A stretch of DNA of 10,358 nt from CAMPJU01 sp046566095. Lineage in GTDB: Bacteria; Pseudomonadota; Gammaproteobacteria; Xanthomonadales; Xanthomonadaceae. The notes under the pieces are model-generated. The model was not told the DNA's origin, searched no databases, and saw only the letters and a program-made list of their open reading frames with translations. The position numbers and the translations under genes are program-made. This document shows positions 1-5,540 of the stretch, in pieces; within the stretch, counting starts at the first letter, position 1; the number at the start of each line of letters is the position of its first letter. Location of the stretch: positions 1 through 10,358 of the forward strand of contig JBKHXI010000063.1 in the NCBI GenBank assembly GCA_046566095.1, written 5' to 3'.

Positions 1-54
1 AGCGCTTGCTTCCGTCTTCCGGAAAGCAGGTCCCTCGCTGCGCTCGGGACGACA
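1..54. repeat. Truncated palindromic repeat at left edge (same family as 10293-10357)
   Basis: Bases 23-54 align without gaps to the right arm of the complete palindrome at 10326-10357, with 25 of 32 bases identical. All seven differences are transitions, so the arm could still pair through G-T/G-U. Bases 5-20 look like the inner part of the left arm, and the rest of that arm lies outside the window. This type of dispersed intergenic hairpin (arms like 'tcctgagcgaagcga' and 'tcgctgcgctcggga') is common in proteobacterial genomes. No open frame of interest is seen in 1-114 and no clear promoter for the gene at 115. Confidence 0.7.
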
Positions 55-114
55 GGTGGATGAGCCGGCCGTTGCAGCCTGCGCGGCGCGCCCGCCTCGT
101 GCGACCATGCGCGC

Positions 115-864
115 ATGGCCAGCGAACGTCCCGTCGTGCTGATCACCGGCGCCGCCCGCCGCCTGGGCGCGGCGATCGCGCGCGACCTGCACGCCGCCGG
201 CTGCGACCTCGCCCTGCACTACCGCAGCTCGGCCGCCGACATGCGCCAGCTCGAGGGCGCGCTGCTGGCGGCGCGGCCGGGCAGCGCGGCCGTCCTGCAG
301 GCGGACCTGGCCGAGTTCGACCGCCTGCCGGAGCTGGTGGCGCGCGCGGTCGGCCGCTTCGGCCGGCTCGACGGCCTGGTCAACAACGCCTCGGCCTTCT
401 TCCCCACCCCGCTCGGCCAGGCCACCCCGGCGCAGTGGGACGCGCTGTTCGCGGCCAACGCGCGCGCGCCGTTCTTCCTGGCGCAGGCCGCCGCGCCGCA
501 TCTGCGGGCCGCGGGCGGGGCCATCGTCAACCTCGCCGACGTGTACGCGGCGCGCCCGCTGCGCGACCACGCGATCTACGGCATGAGCAAGGCGGCGCTG
601 GTGCACATGACCCGCGCGCTGGCGCTGGAGCTGGCGCCCGAGGTCCGGGTCAACGCGATCGCGCCCGGCGCGATCCTGTGGCCCGAGGACGACGACGGCG
701 GCAAGCCGGAGGCGGCCAAGCAGGCTATCCTCGCCCGCACCCCGCTCGGCCGCACCGGCACCGCGGAGGAAGTCGCCGGCGCGGTCCGCTGGCTGCTGCG
801 CGAGGCCAGCTACGTCACCGGCCAGGTCATCCGCCTGGACGGAGGACGGCTGCTGCAGGACTGA
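115..864 (+). CDS. Pteridine reductase-type short-chain dehydrogenase (FolM/PTR1-like)
   Basis: This 249-residue protein is a classical-length SDR predicted to use NADPH to reduce dihydro- or oxidised pterins in the cytoplasm. The N-terminal Rossmann motif is TGAARRLG (residues 11-18), followed by HYRSS (35-39), a typical NADPH-phosphate-binding segment of pteridine reductases, and NNAS (90-93). The catalytic set reads D142, Y155, K159. Ordinary SDRs have Ser at the first position, whereas PTR1 and E. coli FolM have Asp there. This, with the double Arg in the glycine motif, points to pteridine reductase rather than a generic SDR. The C-terminal VTGQVIRLDGG (about 234-244) is a standard SDR ending. 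The start at 115 begins just before the Rossmann strand; no strong Shine-Dalgarno site precedes it. It converges on folK and folB, which fits a pterin role. Alternative: a generic SDR. Substrate (dihydromonapterin, dihydrobiopterin or dihydrofolate) cannot be settled from sequence. Confidence 0.88.
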   Translation: MASERPVVLITGAARRLGAAIARDLHAAGCDLALHYRSSAADMRQLEGALLAARPGSAAVLQADLAEFDRLPELVARAVGRFGRLDGLVNNASAFFPTPLGQATPAQWDALFAANARAPFFLAQAAAPHLRAAGGAIVNLADVYAARPLRDHAIYGMSKAALVHMTRALALELAPEVRVNAIAPGAILWPEDDDGGKPEAAKQAILARTPLGRTGTAEEVAGAVRWLLREASYVTGQVIRLDGGRLLQD

Positions 865-928
865 GAGCCGACCGCGCCTTCGACCACCCGCGCCCCGCCA
901 GCAAGCCACGCGCCGGCGCGCAACGCGA

Positions 929-952
929 ATCGCGGGCAAGGCCCGCTCCTAC
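929..952 (-). repeat. REP element, type B (unpaired copy)
   Basis: Read on the minus strand, this has the foot GTAGGAGCG, a stem GCGGGC / GCCCGC around loop CTT, and the tail CGAT. Its partner type-A repeat is missing on the left. It stands foot-to-foot with the A repeat at 970-993 across a 17-base spacer, the same geometry as the junctions in the tandem array at 1961-2225. It is probably a remnant of such an array. It lies 65 bp past the stop of the SDR gene. Confidence 0.9.
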
Positions 953-969
953 GAATCCCGGGACTACCC

Positions 970-1053
970 GTAGGAGCGCCCCTTGGGCGCGATTGTCTGC
1001 AAACCGACCAACGCCCGACCGGTCGCGGACAAGACCCGCGCCTGCCGCTCTAC
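970..1053. repeat. Paired REP element (type A + degenerate type B) between convergent genes
   Basis: Positions 970-993 are a perfect type-A REP (foot GTAGGAGCG, stem GCGCCC / GGGCGC). At 1023-1053 on the minus strand is a diverged partner: GTAG foot at 1053-1050, then hairpin GCGGG-TCTTG-TCCGC at 1039-1025. Compared with type B, the two changes in this hairpin are C to T on opposite sides and leave wobble pairs. The GTAG foot supplies the TAG stop of folK. The SDR-folK convergent gap (865-1049) holds only this pair and the type-B copy at 929-952. No separate T-rich terminator is visible, so these hairpins may serve both strands. Confidence 0.75.
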
Positions 1054-1562
1054 AGGGTCAGGGCGATCTGCGGCGGCGGGGCGGCGTGCTCGGGGTGTGC
1101 GGCCCAGAGCGCGGCGAGGCTGCGGCCGTCGCCGGGCACGCGCAGGTCGGGGTCCAGGTCGCACAGCGGCTTGAGCACGAAGGCGTGCTGCAGCTCCGGC
1201 CGCGGCAGCCGCAGAGGGCCGGGGCCGTCCAGCACCAGGTCGTCGTAGAACACGATGTCGATGTCCAGCGGCCGGTCGCCGAAGCGCGGGCCGCTGCGGT
1301 CGCGGCCGTGCGCGTCCTCCAGGGCGTGCAGCCAGCCGTCGAGCTCGAACGGGTCCAGCGTGGTCTCCACCACCGCCGCGGCGTTGAGGAAATCCCCGCC
1401 TTCGAACCCGACCGCACGGGTGCGGTAGACCGGCGAGAAGCGCACCGTGCCGAAGCGTTCGCGCAGCGCCGCCGCCGCGGAGGCGAGGTTGCGTTCCGGC
1501 GCGATGTTGCTGCCCAGGCTGAGCCAGGCGCGGTGCGCGCCATGGTGCGGCAGGCCGCTCAT
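1050..1562 (-). CDS. folK: 2-amino-4-hydroxy-6-hydroxymethyldihydropteridine pyrophosphokinase (HPPK)
   Basis: This 170-residue cytosolic enzyme transfers pyrophosphate from ATP to 6-hydroxymethyl-7,8-dihydropterin, the step before dihydropteroate synthase. Family marks are LSLGSN (residues 14-19), the FLNAA strand (58-62) and the nucleotide/Mg block GPRFGDRPLDIDI (91-103). D100 and D102 are the expected magnesium ligands, and arginines at 87, 93 and 97 face the phosphates. Length is near the family norm of about 160-180. The ATG follows the folB stop by 7 bases, with no clear Shine-Dalgarno site, so translational coupling to folB is likely. The stop codon is TAG within a GTAG tetranucleotide that begins a degenerate REP hairpin. 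The last residues are proline- and alanine-rich and unlikely to be structured. Confidence 0.95.
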   Translation of the reverse strand: MSGLPHHGAHRAWLSLGSNIAPERNLASAAAALRERFGTVRFSPVYRTRAVGFEGGDFLNAAAVVETTLDPFELDGWLHALEDAHGRDRSGPRFGDRPLDIDIVFYDDLVLDGPGPLRLPRPELQHAFVLKPLCDLDPDLRVPGDGRSLAALWAAHPEHAAPPPQIALTL

Positions 1563-1569
1563 CGCGCGG

Positions 1570-1932
1570 TCATGCGCGCGGCCCGGCCCGCCGCACGATT
1601 TCCACGCCCACGCTGCGCGCGCCGCGCACCGCGCCGGGCTTGGACAGCCGCAGCCGCACCTCGGCCACGCCGAACTCCTCCAGCACCAGCGCCGCGCAGC
1701 GCTCGGCCAGGGTCTCGACCAGGCCGAAGTCCGACTGCGACACGAAGGCGACCAGGCGCTTGCTCACCGCCTTGTAGTCGAGGGTGTCGGCGATGTCGTC
1801 GCTGGCCGCCGGCACGCTGTTGTCGAAGGCCATCTCGATGTCGAACGACAGCGGCTGGCGGATCCGCCGCTCCCAGTCGTAGATCCCGATCAGGGCCTCG
1901 ATCTCCAGCCCCTCGATGAACACCTTGTCCAT
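1570..1932 (-). CDS. folB: Dihydroneopterin aldolase
   Basis: This 120-residue protein matches the usual FolB length. It cleaves 7,8-dihydroneopterin to 6-hydroxymethyl-7,8-dihydropterin and glycolaldehyde, making the substrate of the adjacent FolK. The opening IEGLEIEALIGIYDWER (residues 6-22) carries E21, the equivalent of the E. coli pterin-facing Glu. LDYKAV (51-56) carries Y53. E73 lies in the VETLAE helix, and SKPGAVRGA (97-105) holds the catalytic Lys, K98. An in-frame ATG at 1959 is possible, but its extra nine residues fall outside the fold. The ATG at 1932 has a GGAG-like site about 7 bases upstream (near 1940-1944) and starts exactly where the family starts. The gene lies between tsaD (upstream, same strand, 289 bases away across a REP array) and folK (7 bases downstream). 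Confidence 0.95.
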   Translation of the reverse strand: MDKVFIEGLEIEALIGIYDWERRIRQPLSFDIEMAFDNSVPAASDDIADTLDYKAVSKRLVAFVSQSDFGLVETLAERCAALVLEEFGVAEVRLRLSKPGAVRGARSVGVEIVRRAGPRA

Positions 1933-1960
1933 GCCGGCTCCTGCAGTCCGAGCCCCCATT

Positions 1961-2225
1961 GTAGGAGCGCCCCTTGGGCGCGATGCCGCGAACGGGCCGC
2001 GCCGGGAAAGCCATCGCGGGCAAGGCCCGCTCCTACGCGACGAGGCCCACCGCCGTAGGAGCGCCCCTTGGGCGCGATGCCGCGACCGGGCCGCGCCGGG
2101 AAAGCCGTCGCGGGCAAGGCCCGCTCCTACGCGACGAGGCCCACCGCCGTAGGAGCGCCCCTTGGGCGCGATGCCGCGAACGGGCCGCGCCGGGAAAGCC
2201 CATCGCGGGCAAGGCCCGCTCCTAC
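1961..2225. repeat. Tandem array of three paired REP elements (94-bp period)
   Basis: Three copies at 1961-2036, 2055-2130 and 2149-2225 each consist of a type-A REP on the plus strand, a conserved inner spacer ending cgccgggaaagcc, and a type-B REP on the minus strand. The 18-base linkers at 2037-2054 and 2131-2148 are identical (gcgacgaggcccaccgcc), so the array arose by segmental duplication with a 94-bp period. Copies differ by only a few bases; the third has one extra C. It fills the gap between tsaD and folB. The last type-B foot provides the tsaD stop codon, and the first A foot lies 28 bp upstream of the folB start. Each half can fold as a tight hairpin with a three-base loop, and the outer feet gtaggagc / gctcctac can pair across each unit. 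Confidence 0.95.
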
Positions 2226-3256
2226 GTGGTCGCGACCGCGGGCAGGGTCGCCATGTCCCAGCGCGGCACCACCCGCACCGAGGCGTCGTCGTGCTGGCCG
2301 GCGGCCAGGCGCAAGGCGCCGGCGAAGGCGATCATCGCGCCGTTGTCGGTGCACAGCGCCGGCCGCGGGAAGCAGACCCGCCCGCCGCGCATGGCCGCGG
2401 CCTCCTGCAGCTTCGCCCGCAGCCGCCGGTTGGCGCCGACCCCGCCGGCCACCACCAGGGTGTCGCAGCCGGCCGCGTCCAGCGCCCGCTCGCACTTGAT
2501 CGCCAGGGTGTCGACCACCGCGTCCTCGAAACCGCGGGCGAGGTCGGCGCGGGTGCCGTCCGCCCGGTCGCAGCCCTGCCAGGCCAGCAGCACCTGGGTC
2601 TTGAGCCCGCTGAAGCTGAAGTCCAGCCCCGGCCGGTCGGTCATCGGCCGGGCGAAGCGGAACGCGCCGGGCGTGCCGCCCTCGGCGAGCCTGGCCAGCT
2701 GCGGGCCGCCCGGATAGGGCAGGCCCATCAGCTTGGCGGTCTTGTCGAAGGCCTCGCCGGCGGCATCGTCCAGGGTCTCGCCCAGCAGCCGGTAGCGGCC
2801 GATCGCCTCCACCTGCACCAGCTGGGTATGGCCGCCGGAGACCAGCAGCGCCACGAACGGCGGCGCCAGGTCCGGGTCCTCGAGCAACGGCGCCAGCAGG
2901 TGGCCTTCCATGTGGTGGACTCCGATCGCCGGCACCTCCAGGGCCCAGGCCAGCGCGCGGGCCACGCCGGCGCCGACCAGCAGCGCGCCGACCAGACCGG
3001 GGCCGGCGGTGTAGGCCACCCCGTCGAGGTCGCGCACCGACAGCCCGGCCTCGGCCAGGGTCTGGCGGACCAGGGGCAGCAGCTTGCGCACGTGGTCGCG
3101 GCTGGCCAGTTCCGGCACCACCCCGCCGTACTCGGCGTGCAGCGCCACCTGGCTGTAGACCGCGTGCGCCAGCAGCCCGTCCGCGCCGCGGCGGGCGGTG
3201 TCGTAGACCGCCACCCCGGTCTCGTCGCAGGAGGTTTCGATGCCGAGTACGCGCAT
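2222..3256 (-). CDS. tsaD: tRNA N6-adenosine threonylcarbamoyltransferase
   Basis: This 344-residue TsaD/Kae1 protein (ASKHA fold) transfers the threonylcarbamoyl group from TC-AMP to A37 of ANN-decoding tRNAs, working with TsaB and TsaE in the cytoplasm. It opens MRVLGIETSCDET (residues 1-13). The metal-binding pair is H115 and H119 in VHHMEGH. Other family blocks are YTAGPGLVGALLVG (82-95), VSGGHTQL, DDAAGEAFDK, and VAGGVGANRRLR near the C-terminus. Length is normal (E. coli about 337). An upstream in-frame ATG at 3346 would add 30 residues that run through a REP element and lack family similarity, so the ATG at 3256 is chosen. No Shine-Dalgarno site is evident. The stop is TAG inside a type-B REP foot, so the final residues VATT border the repeat. 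It is divergent from rpsU, as in E. coli. Confidence 0.97.
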   Translation of the reverse strand: MRVLGIETSCDETGVAVYDTARRGADGLLAHAVYSQVALHAEYGGVVPELASRDHVRKLLPLVRQTLAEAGLSVRDLDGVAYTAGPGLVGALLVGAGVARALAWALEVPAIGVHHMEGHLLAPLLEDPDLAPPFVALLVSGGHTQLVQVEAIGRYRLLGETLDDAAGEAFDKTAKLMGLPYPGGPQLARLAEGGTPGAFRFARPMTDRPGLDFSFSGLKTQVLLAWQGCDRADGTRADLARGFEDAVVDTLAIKCERALDAAGCDTLVVAGGVGANRRLRAKLQEAAAMRGGRVCFPRPALCTDNGAMIAFAGALRLAAGQHDDASVRVVPRWDMATLPAVATT

Positions 3257-3262
3257 ATGGCC

Positions 3263-3268
3263 AGTATG
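3263..3268 (-). promoter_or_regulatory. Possible -10 box for tsaD (leaderless?)
   Basis: On the minus strand CATACT lies seven bases upstream of the chosen tsaD ATG. If it acts as a -10 box, transcription would begin at or next to the start codon, giving a leaderless or near-leaderless mRNA, which would explain the absent Shine-Dalgarno site. No convincing -35 hexamer is found at the right distance; the sequence there is GGGAAA. This is a single-hexamer call and could be chance. Confidence 0.3.
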
Positions 3269-3296
3269 GGGGCGCCCGCCCCGGATTTCCCGCCCC

Positions 3297-3359
3297 GTAG
3301 GAGCGCCCCTTGGGCGCGATCCCCGCCGGCGCCAAATCGCGGGCAAGGCCCGCTCCTAC
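3297..3359. repeat. Short paired REP element (A+B) in the tsaD/rpsU divergent region
   Basis: Type-A REP at 3297-3320 (+) and type-B REP at 3336-3359 (-) are separated by only 15 bases, against about 28-30 in the other pairs, so the inner spacer is partly deleted. It lies 40 bp upstream of the tsaD start and ends 15 bp before the rpsU -35 box, separating the two divergent genes. Confidence 0.93.
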
Positions 3360-3374
3360 GGCGGCGGCCCCGGC

Positions 3375-3404
3375 TTGCACGCCCCAGCGGGCTCCCGCTA
3401 TCAT
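3375..3404 (+). promoter_or_regulatory. Sigma70-type promoter of rpsU
   Basis: TTGCAC at 3375-3380 and TATCAT at 3399-3404 are separated by 18 bases and match the TTGACA / TATAAT consensus at four and five of six positions. Transcription would start near 3411, giving a leader of roughly 42 bases before the rpsU ATG. It is A/T-richer than anything else in the gap, which supports the call. Confidence 0.7.
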
Positions 3405-3452
3405 ATGCGGCTTGCCCGGTCCGCCCGGGCCATACCCGAACCGAGATTCCGT

Positions 3453-3668
3453 ATGCCGAGCGTCAAAGTCCGCGAGAACGAGCCTTTCGAGTTTGCCCTG
3501 CGCCGCTTCAAGCGCACCTGCGAGAAGGCCGGCGTGCTGGCCGAAACCCGCAAGCGCGAGTACTACGAGAAGCCGACCCAGGAGCGCAAGCGCAAGGCCG
3601 CCGCCGCGGTGAAGCGCCAGGCCCGCCGCGCCTCGCGCGACGTCACCAAGCGCCAGCGCCTGTACTGA
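3453..3668 (+). CDS. rpsU: 30S ribosomal protein bS21
   Basis: This 71-residue, strongly basic protein has the full bS21 pattern: PSVKVRENEPFEFALRRFKR at residues 2-21, then KAGVLAETRKREYYEKPTQERKRK, an Arg/Lys/Ala-rich helix and the terminal KRQRLY. The length is the same as E. coli S21. It binds the small subunit and helps mRNA recognition during initiation. The ATG at 3453 gives exactly the family N-terminus. Only a weak GAG-type site lies upstream. It has its own promoter (3375-3404) and a hairpin terminator (3719-3740), so a short monocistronic transcript is likely, with some read-through into yqeY. Confidence 0.97.
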   Translation: MPSVKVRENEPFEFALRRFKRTCEKAGVLAETRKREYYEKPTQERKRKAAAAVKRQARRASRDVTKRQRLY

Positions 3669-3718
3669 GCGCAGGCCCGGCAGGCAGCCCCCGGCCCGCC
3701 TGCCACCCGTGACCCCCG

Positions 3719-3740
3719 AAGCCGGCCGCAAGCCGGCTTT
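3719..3740 (+). terminator. Intrinsic terminator after rpsU
   Basis: The stem aagccggc (3719-3726) / gccggctt (3732-3739) has a five-base loop cgcaa and is followed by a broken T tract (ttt, then cgtgttt). It sits 50 bases past the rpsU stop and is the clearest rho-independent terminator in the window. In E. coli a terminator between rpsU and dnaG attenuates the operon; this one may do the same before yqeY. Confidence 0.75.
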
Positions 3741-3807
3741 CGTGTTTCCGGGGTGCGGGCAGTGGGCTGCGGCTGTCTGGCGGCGACTTGACGCACCCCC
3801 ATCCCGG

Positions 3808-3862
3808 CCTTCCCCCGCAAGCGGGGGAAGGAGCAAAGCCTTCCTCCGCAAGCGGGGGAAGG
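3808..3862. repeat. Two tandem copies of a CCTTCCCCCGC palindrome
   Basis: Perfect inverted repeat ccttcccccgc-aa-gcgggggaagg lies at 3808-3831 and a second copy with one mismatch (cctcc for ccccc in the left arm) at 3839-3862, with a seven-base linker agcaaag. This is a different family from the GTAG REPs. The rest of the rpsU-yqeY gap (3669-3965) holds the rpsU terminator and a small palindrome cgcgac-gac-gtcgcg at 3874-3888. No clear promoter for yqeY was found. Confidence 0.9.
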
Positions 3863-3965
3863 AGACCCCCGGCCGCGACGACGTCGCGTGCAGGCCTGCT
3901 GCGGCAGGATGGGGCCGATTCCACCCACGCCGGCGCGCCGACGCGCCTGCCATGCGGAGCCCGAC

Positions 3966-4412
3966 ATGAGCCTGAAGACCCGACTGACCGAAGACATGAA
4001 GGCCGCGATGAAGGCCGGCGACAGGGACACCCTGGGCGTGATCCGGATGGCCAACGCCGCGATCAAGCAGCGCGAGGTCGACGAGCGCATCGAGCTGGAC
4101 GATGCCCAGGTGCTGGCGGTGCTGGAGAAGATGGTCAAGCAGCGCAAGGATTCGGTGTCGCAGTACGCCGCCGCCGGCCGCGAGGACCTGGCCGCCATCG
4201 AGCGCGCCGAGATCGCGGTGATCGAACGCTACCTGCCCGAGAAGCTGGACGAGGCCGAGCTCGACGCCGCGATCGACGCCGCGATCGCCGAGACCGGCGC
4301 CAACGGCCCGGCCGACATGGGCAAGGTCATGGGCGTGCTCAAGCCGCGTCTGGCCGGCCAGGCCGACATGGGCGAGGTTTCCCGGCGGGTGAAGCAGCGC
4401 CTTGCCGGCTGA
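3966..4412 (+). CDS. yqeY: GatB/YqeY domain-containing protein
   Basis: This 148-residue protein has the usual length for the stand-alone YqeY family, which resembles the C-terminal tRNA-binding region of the GatB amidotransferase subunit. It begins SLKTRLTEDMKAAMKAGD and continues with LGVIRMANAAIKQREVDERIEL, the helical EMVKQRKDS-like block (VLEKMVKQRKDS), then AEIAVIERYLPEKL. A C-terminal AspRS/GatB-tail-like domain includes PADMGKVMGVLKPRLAGQADMGEVSRRVKQRL. Its exact role is unknown; a link to aminoacyl-tRNA handling is inferred from the fold. GGAG at 3956-3959 gives a well-placed Shine-Dalgarno site. It is a frequent neighbour of rpsU and dnaG. The next gene starts 13 bases downstream, so yqeY and yihY are probably co-transcribed. 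Confidence 0.93.
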   Translation: MSLKTRLTEDMKAAMKAGDRDTLGVIRMANAAIKQREVDERIELDDAQVLAVLEKMVKQRKDSVSQYAAAGREDLAAIERAEIAVIERYLPEKLDEAELDAAIDAAIAETGANGPADMGKVMGVLKPRLAGQADMGEVSRRVKQRLAG

Positions 4413-4425
4413 TCCGGACAGCACG

Positions 4426-5346
4426 ATGCCGATGACCGCGCAGACCACCGTCGGCAAGGCACGGGATCCGGAGGCACGGCGCGCGCGGCGGAGCGCGCGG
4501 CTGCGCGGCAGCCTGCCGGTCGCGGTCGTGCGGCGCTTCGTCGAACTCGACCTGGTGGCGCAGTCGGCCGCGCTGGCGTTCTACGCGCTGCTGTCGCTGG
4601 CGCCGCTGCTGGTACTGGTGCTGTGGCTGACCACTTGGCTCTACAGCCCGGCCCAGGACGCCCTGCTCGCGCAGATCCATGCCCTGGCAGGGCGCAGCGC
4701 GGCGGTGGTCGCAGACACCGTGATCGACCACGCCCGCGCCGAACCCTCGGTCGGCTCGCTGGCCGGCTGGTGGAGCACCGCGCTGCTGCTGGTCGGCGCC
4801 AGCGCGGTGTTCGCGCGGCTGCAGACTGCGCTCAACCTGATCTTCCGCACCGATGCCAACCGCCTGCCCGGGGTGCTGGCATGGCTGCGCAAGCGGGTGC
4901 TGTCGTTCGGGATCGTGCTGTCGCTGGGGTTCGTGCTGCTGCTGGCCACCACCGTCAGCACCCTGCTGCAGGTGCTGTTCGCCGGCCTGCCGACCCTGCT
5001 GCCGGTACTGGGCACCCTGGCCTCGGCGGCGCTGTACGCGCTGGTGTTCGCGCTAATGTACCGGTTCCTGCCGGACCGCCGGGTGCACTGGCCGCAGGCG
5101 GTGCTGGGCGGGCTGGTCACCACCGGGTTGTTCGTGCTCGGGCGCTGGCTGATCGGGGTGTACCTGGCGCAGGCCGCGCCGGGCAGCGCCTACGGCTCGA
5201 TGGGCGCGCTGGTGCTGCTGCTGGTCTGGGTCTACTACGCCGCGGTGGTGTTCTTCCTCGGCGCGCTGATCACGTCCGTGATCGACGAACGCGCCCGCGC
5301 CCGCCGGATCGCCGCCGCCAACCCCGCCAGGCAGCCTTCGCCGTAG
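4426..5346 (+). CDS. YihY/BrkB-family inner-membrane protein
   Basis: The 306-residue protein has a basic N-terminus (residues about 9-35) and six hydrophobic stretches, at roughly 43-68, 110-128, 142-170, 172-194, 207-228 and 237-266. Family marks are AALAFYALLSLAPLLVL in the first segment, the LNLIFRT loop, YRFLPDRRVHW before segment five, and the AYGSMGALVLLLVWVYY block in the last. YihY proteins were once called 'ribonuclease BN', an assignment later shown wrong; their function is not established. A TTG at 4402 in frame overlaps yqeY. The ATG at 4426, with GGA at 4416-4418, is preferred; ATG 4432 is also possible. The C-terminal tail is basic and Ala/Pro-rich, and its TAG stop lies in the foot of a type-B REP. 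Confidence 0.9.
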   Translation: MPMTAQTTVGKARDPEARRARRSARLRGSLPVAVVRRFVELDLVAQSAALAFYALLSLAPLLVLVLWLTTWLYSPAQDALLAQIHALAGRSAAVVADTVIDHARAEPSVGSLAGWWSTALLLVGASAVFARLQTALNLIFRTDANRLPGVLAWLRKRVLSFGIVLSLGFVLLLATTVSTLLQVLFAGLPTLLPVLGTLASAALYALVFALMYRFLPDRRVHWPQAVLGGLVTTGLFVLGRWLIGVYLAQAAPGSAYGSMGALVLLLVWVYYAAVVFFLGALITSVIDERARARRIAAANPARQPSP

Positions 5347-5420
5347 GAGCGGGCCTTGCCCGCGATGGCTTTCCCGGCATGGCCCGGCGCCACGGCATCG
5401 CGCCCAAGGGGCGCTCCTAC
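5343..5420. repeat. Paired REP element, reversed orientation (B then A)
   Basis: Type-B REP on the plus strand at 5343-5366 and type-A REP on the minus strand at 5397-5420, so the 78-bp unit is inverted relative to the others. Its inner spacer, read on the minus strand, still ends ccgggaaagcc as in the tandem array, showing that A, spacer and B move as one unit. The TAG of its first foot is the yihY stop codon. Confidence 0.94.
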
Positions 5421-5468
5421 GGGATGGCATCGCTGGCTAGCGGGCCAGGGCGGTCGCGGCCATGCGGC

Positions 5469-5492
5469 ATCGCGCCCAGGGGGCGCGCTTAC
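5469..5492 (-). repeat. Degenerate type-A REP
   Basis: A 35-base segment at 5466-5500 repeats 5394-5428 with three mismatches (72-bp period). It contains a type-A REP with mutations in loop and foot (GTAAGCGCG instead of GTAGGAGCG). No B partner remains beside it. It lies in the 194-bp yihY-dnaG gap, which otherwise holds the intact pair to its left and the short dnaG upstream stretch. Confidence 0.75.
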
Positions 5493-5526
5493 GGGATGGC
5501 GGCCGGCTGTAGGCACGGGCGCGTGG

Positions 5527-5532
5527 CATGCT
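5527..5532 (+). promoter_or_regulatory. Possible -10 box for dnaG
   Basis: CATGCT lies eight bases before the dnaG ATG; a similar TATGCT precedes the S9 peptidase gene. With no visible Shine-Dalgarno site for dnaG, a promoter here would yield a near-leaderless transcript. No good -35 match is seen at 17-18 bases upstream, so this is only a suggestion. Confidence 0.25.
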
Positions 5533-5540
5533 TGTCGGCC

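Noticed and set aside
6..1919. Plus-strand open frame through the SDR gene, folK and folB
   Set aside because: It is out of frame with the SDR and antisense to folK and folB, and encodes low-complexity Arg/Ala-rich sequence.
1961..2225. Regularly spaced repeats resembling a CRISPR array
   Set aside because: The repeats are inverted pairs of hairpins with identical linkers rather than direct repeats separated by unique spacers, the period is 94 bp, and no cas genes are present.
3257..3346. Longer TsaD start at 3346
   Set aside because: It would translate the REP pair into 30 residues without family similarity; MRVLGIETSCDET at 3256 is the canonical start.
2127..4457. Long minus-strand open frame across tsaD, rpsU and yqeY
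   Set aside because: It is an out-of-frame reading permitted by high G+C. It crosses REP elements and shows Arg/Gly/Pro-rich composition without family motifs, while tsaD, rpsU and yqeY are unambiguous in other frames.
4623..5540. Extended N-terminus for DNA primase
   Set aside because: The upstream in-frame stretch overlaps yihY in another frame and crosses the REP region. The family N-terminus begins exactly at the ATG at 5541.
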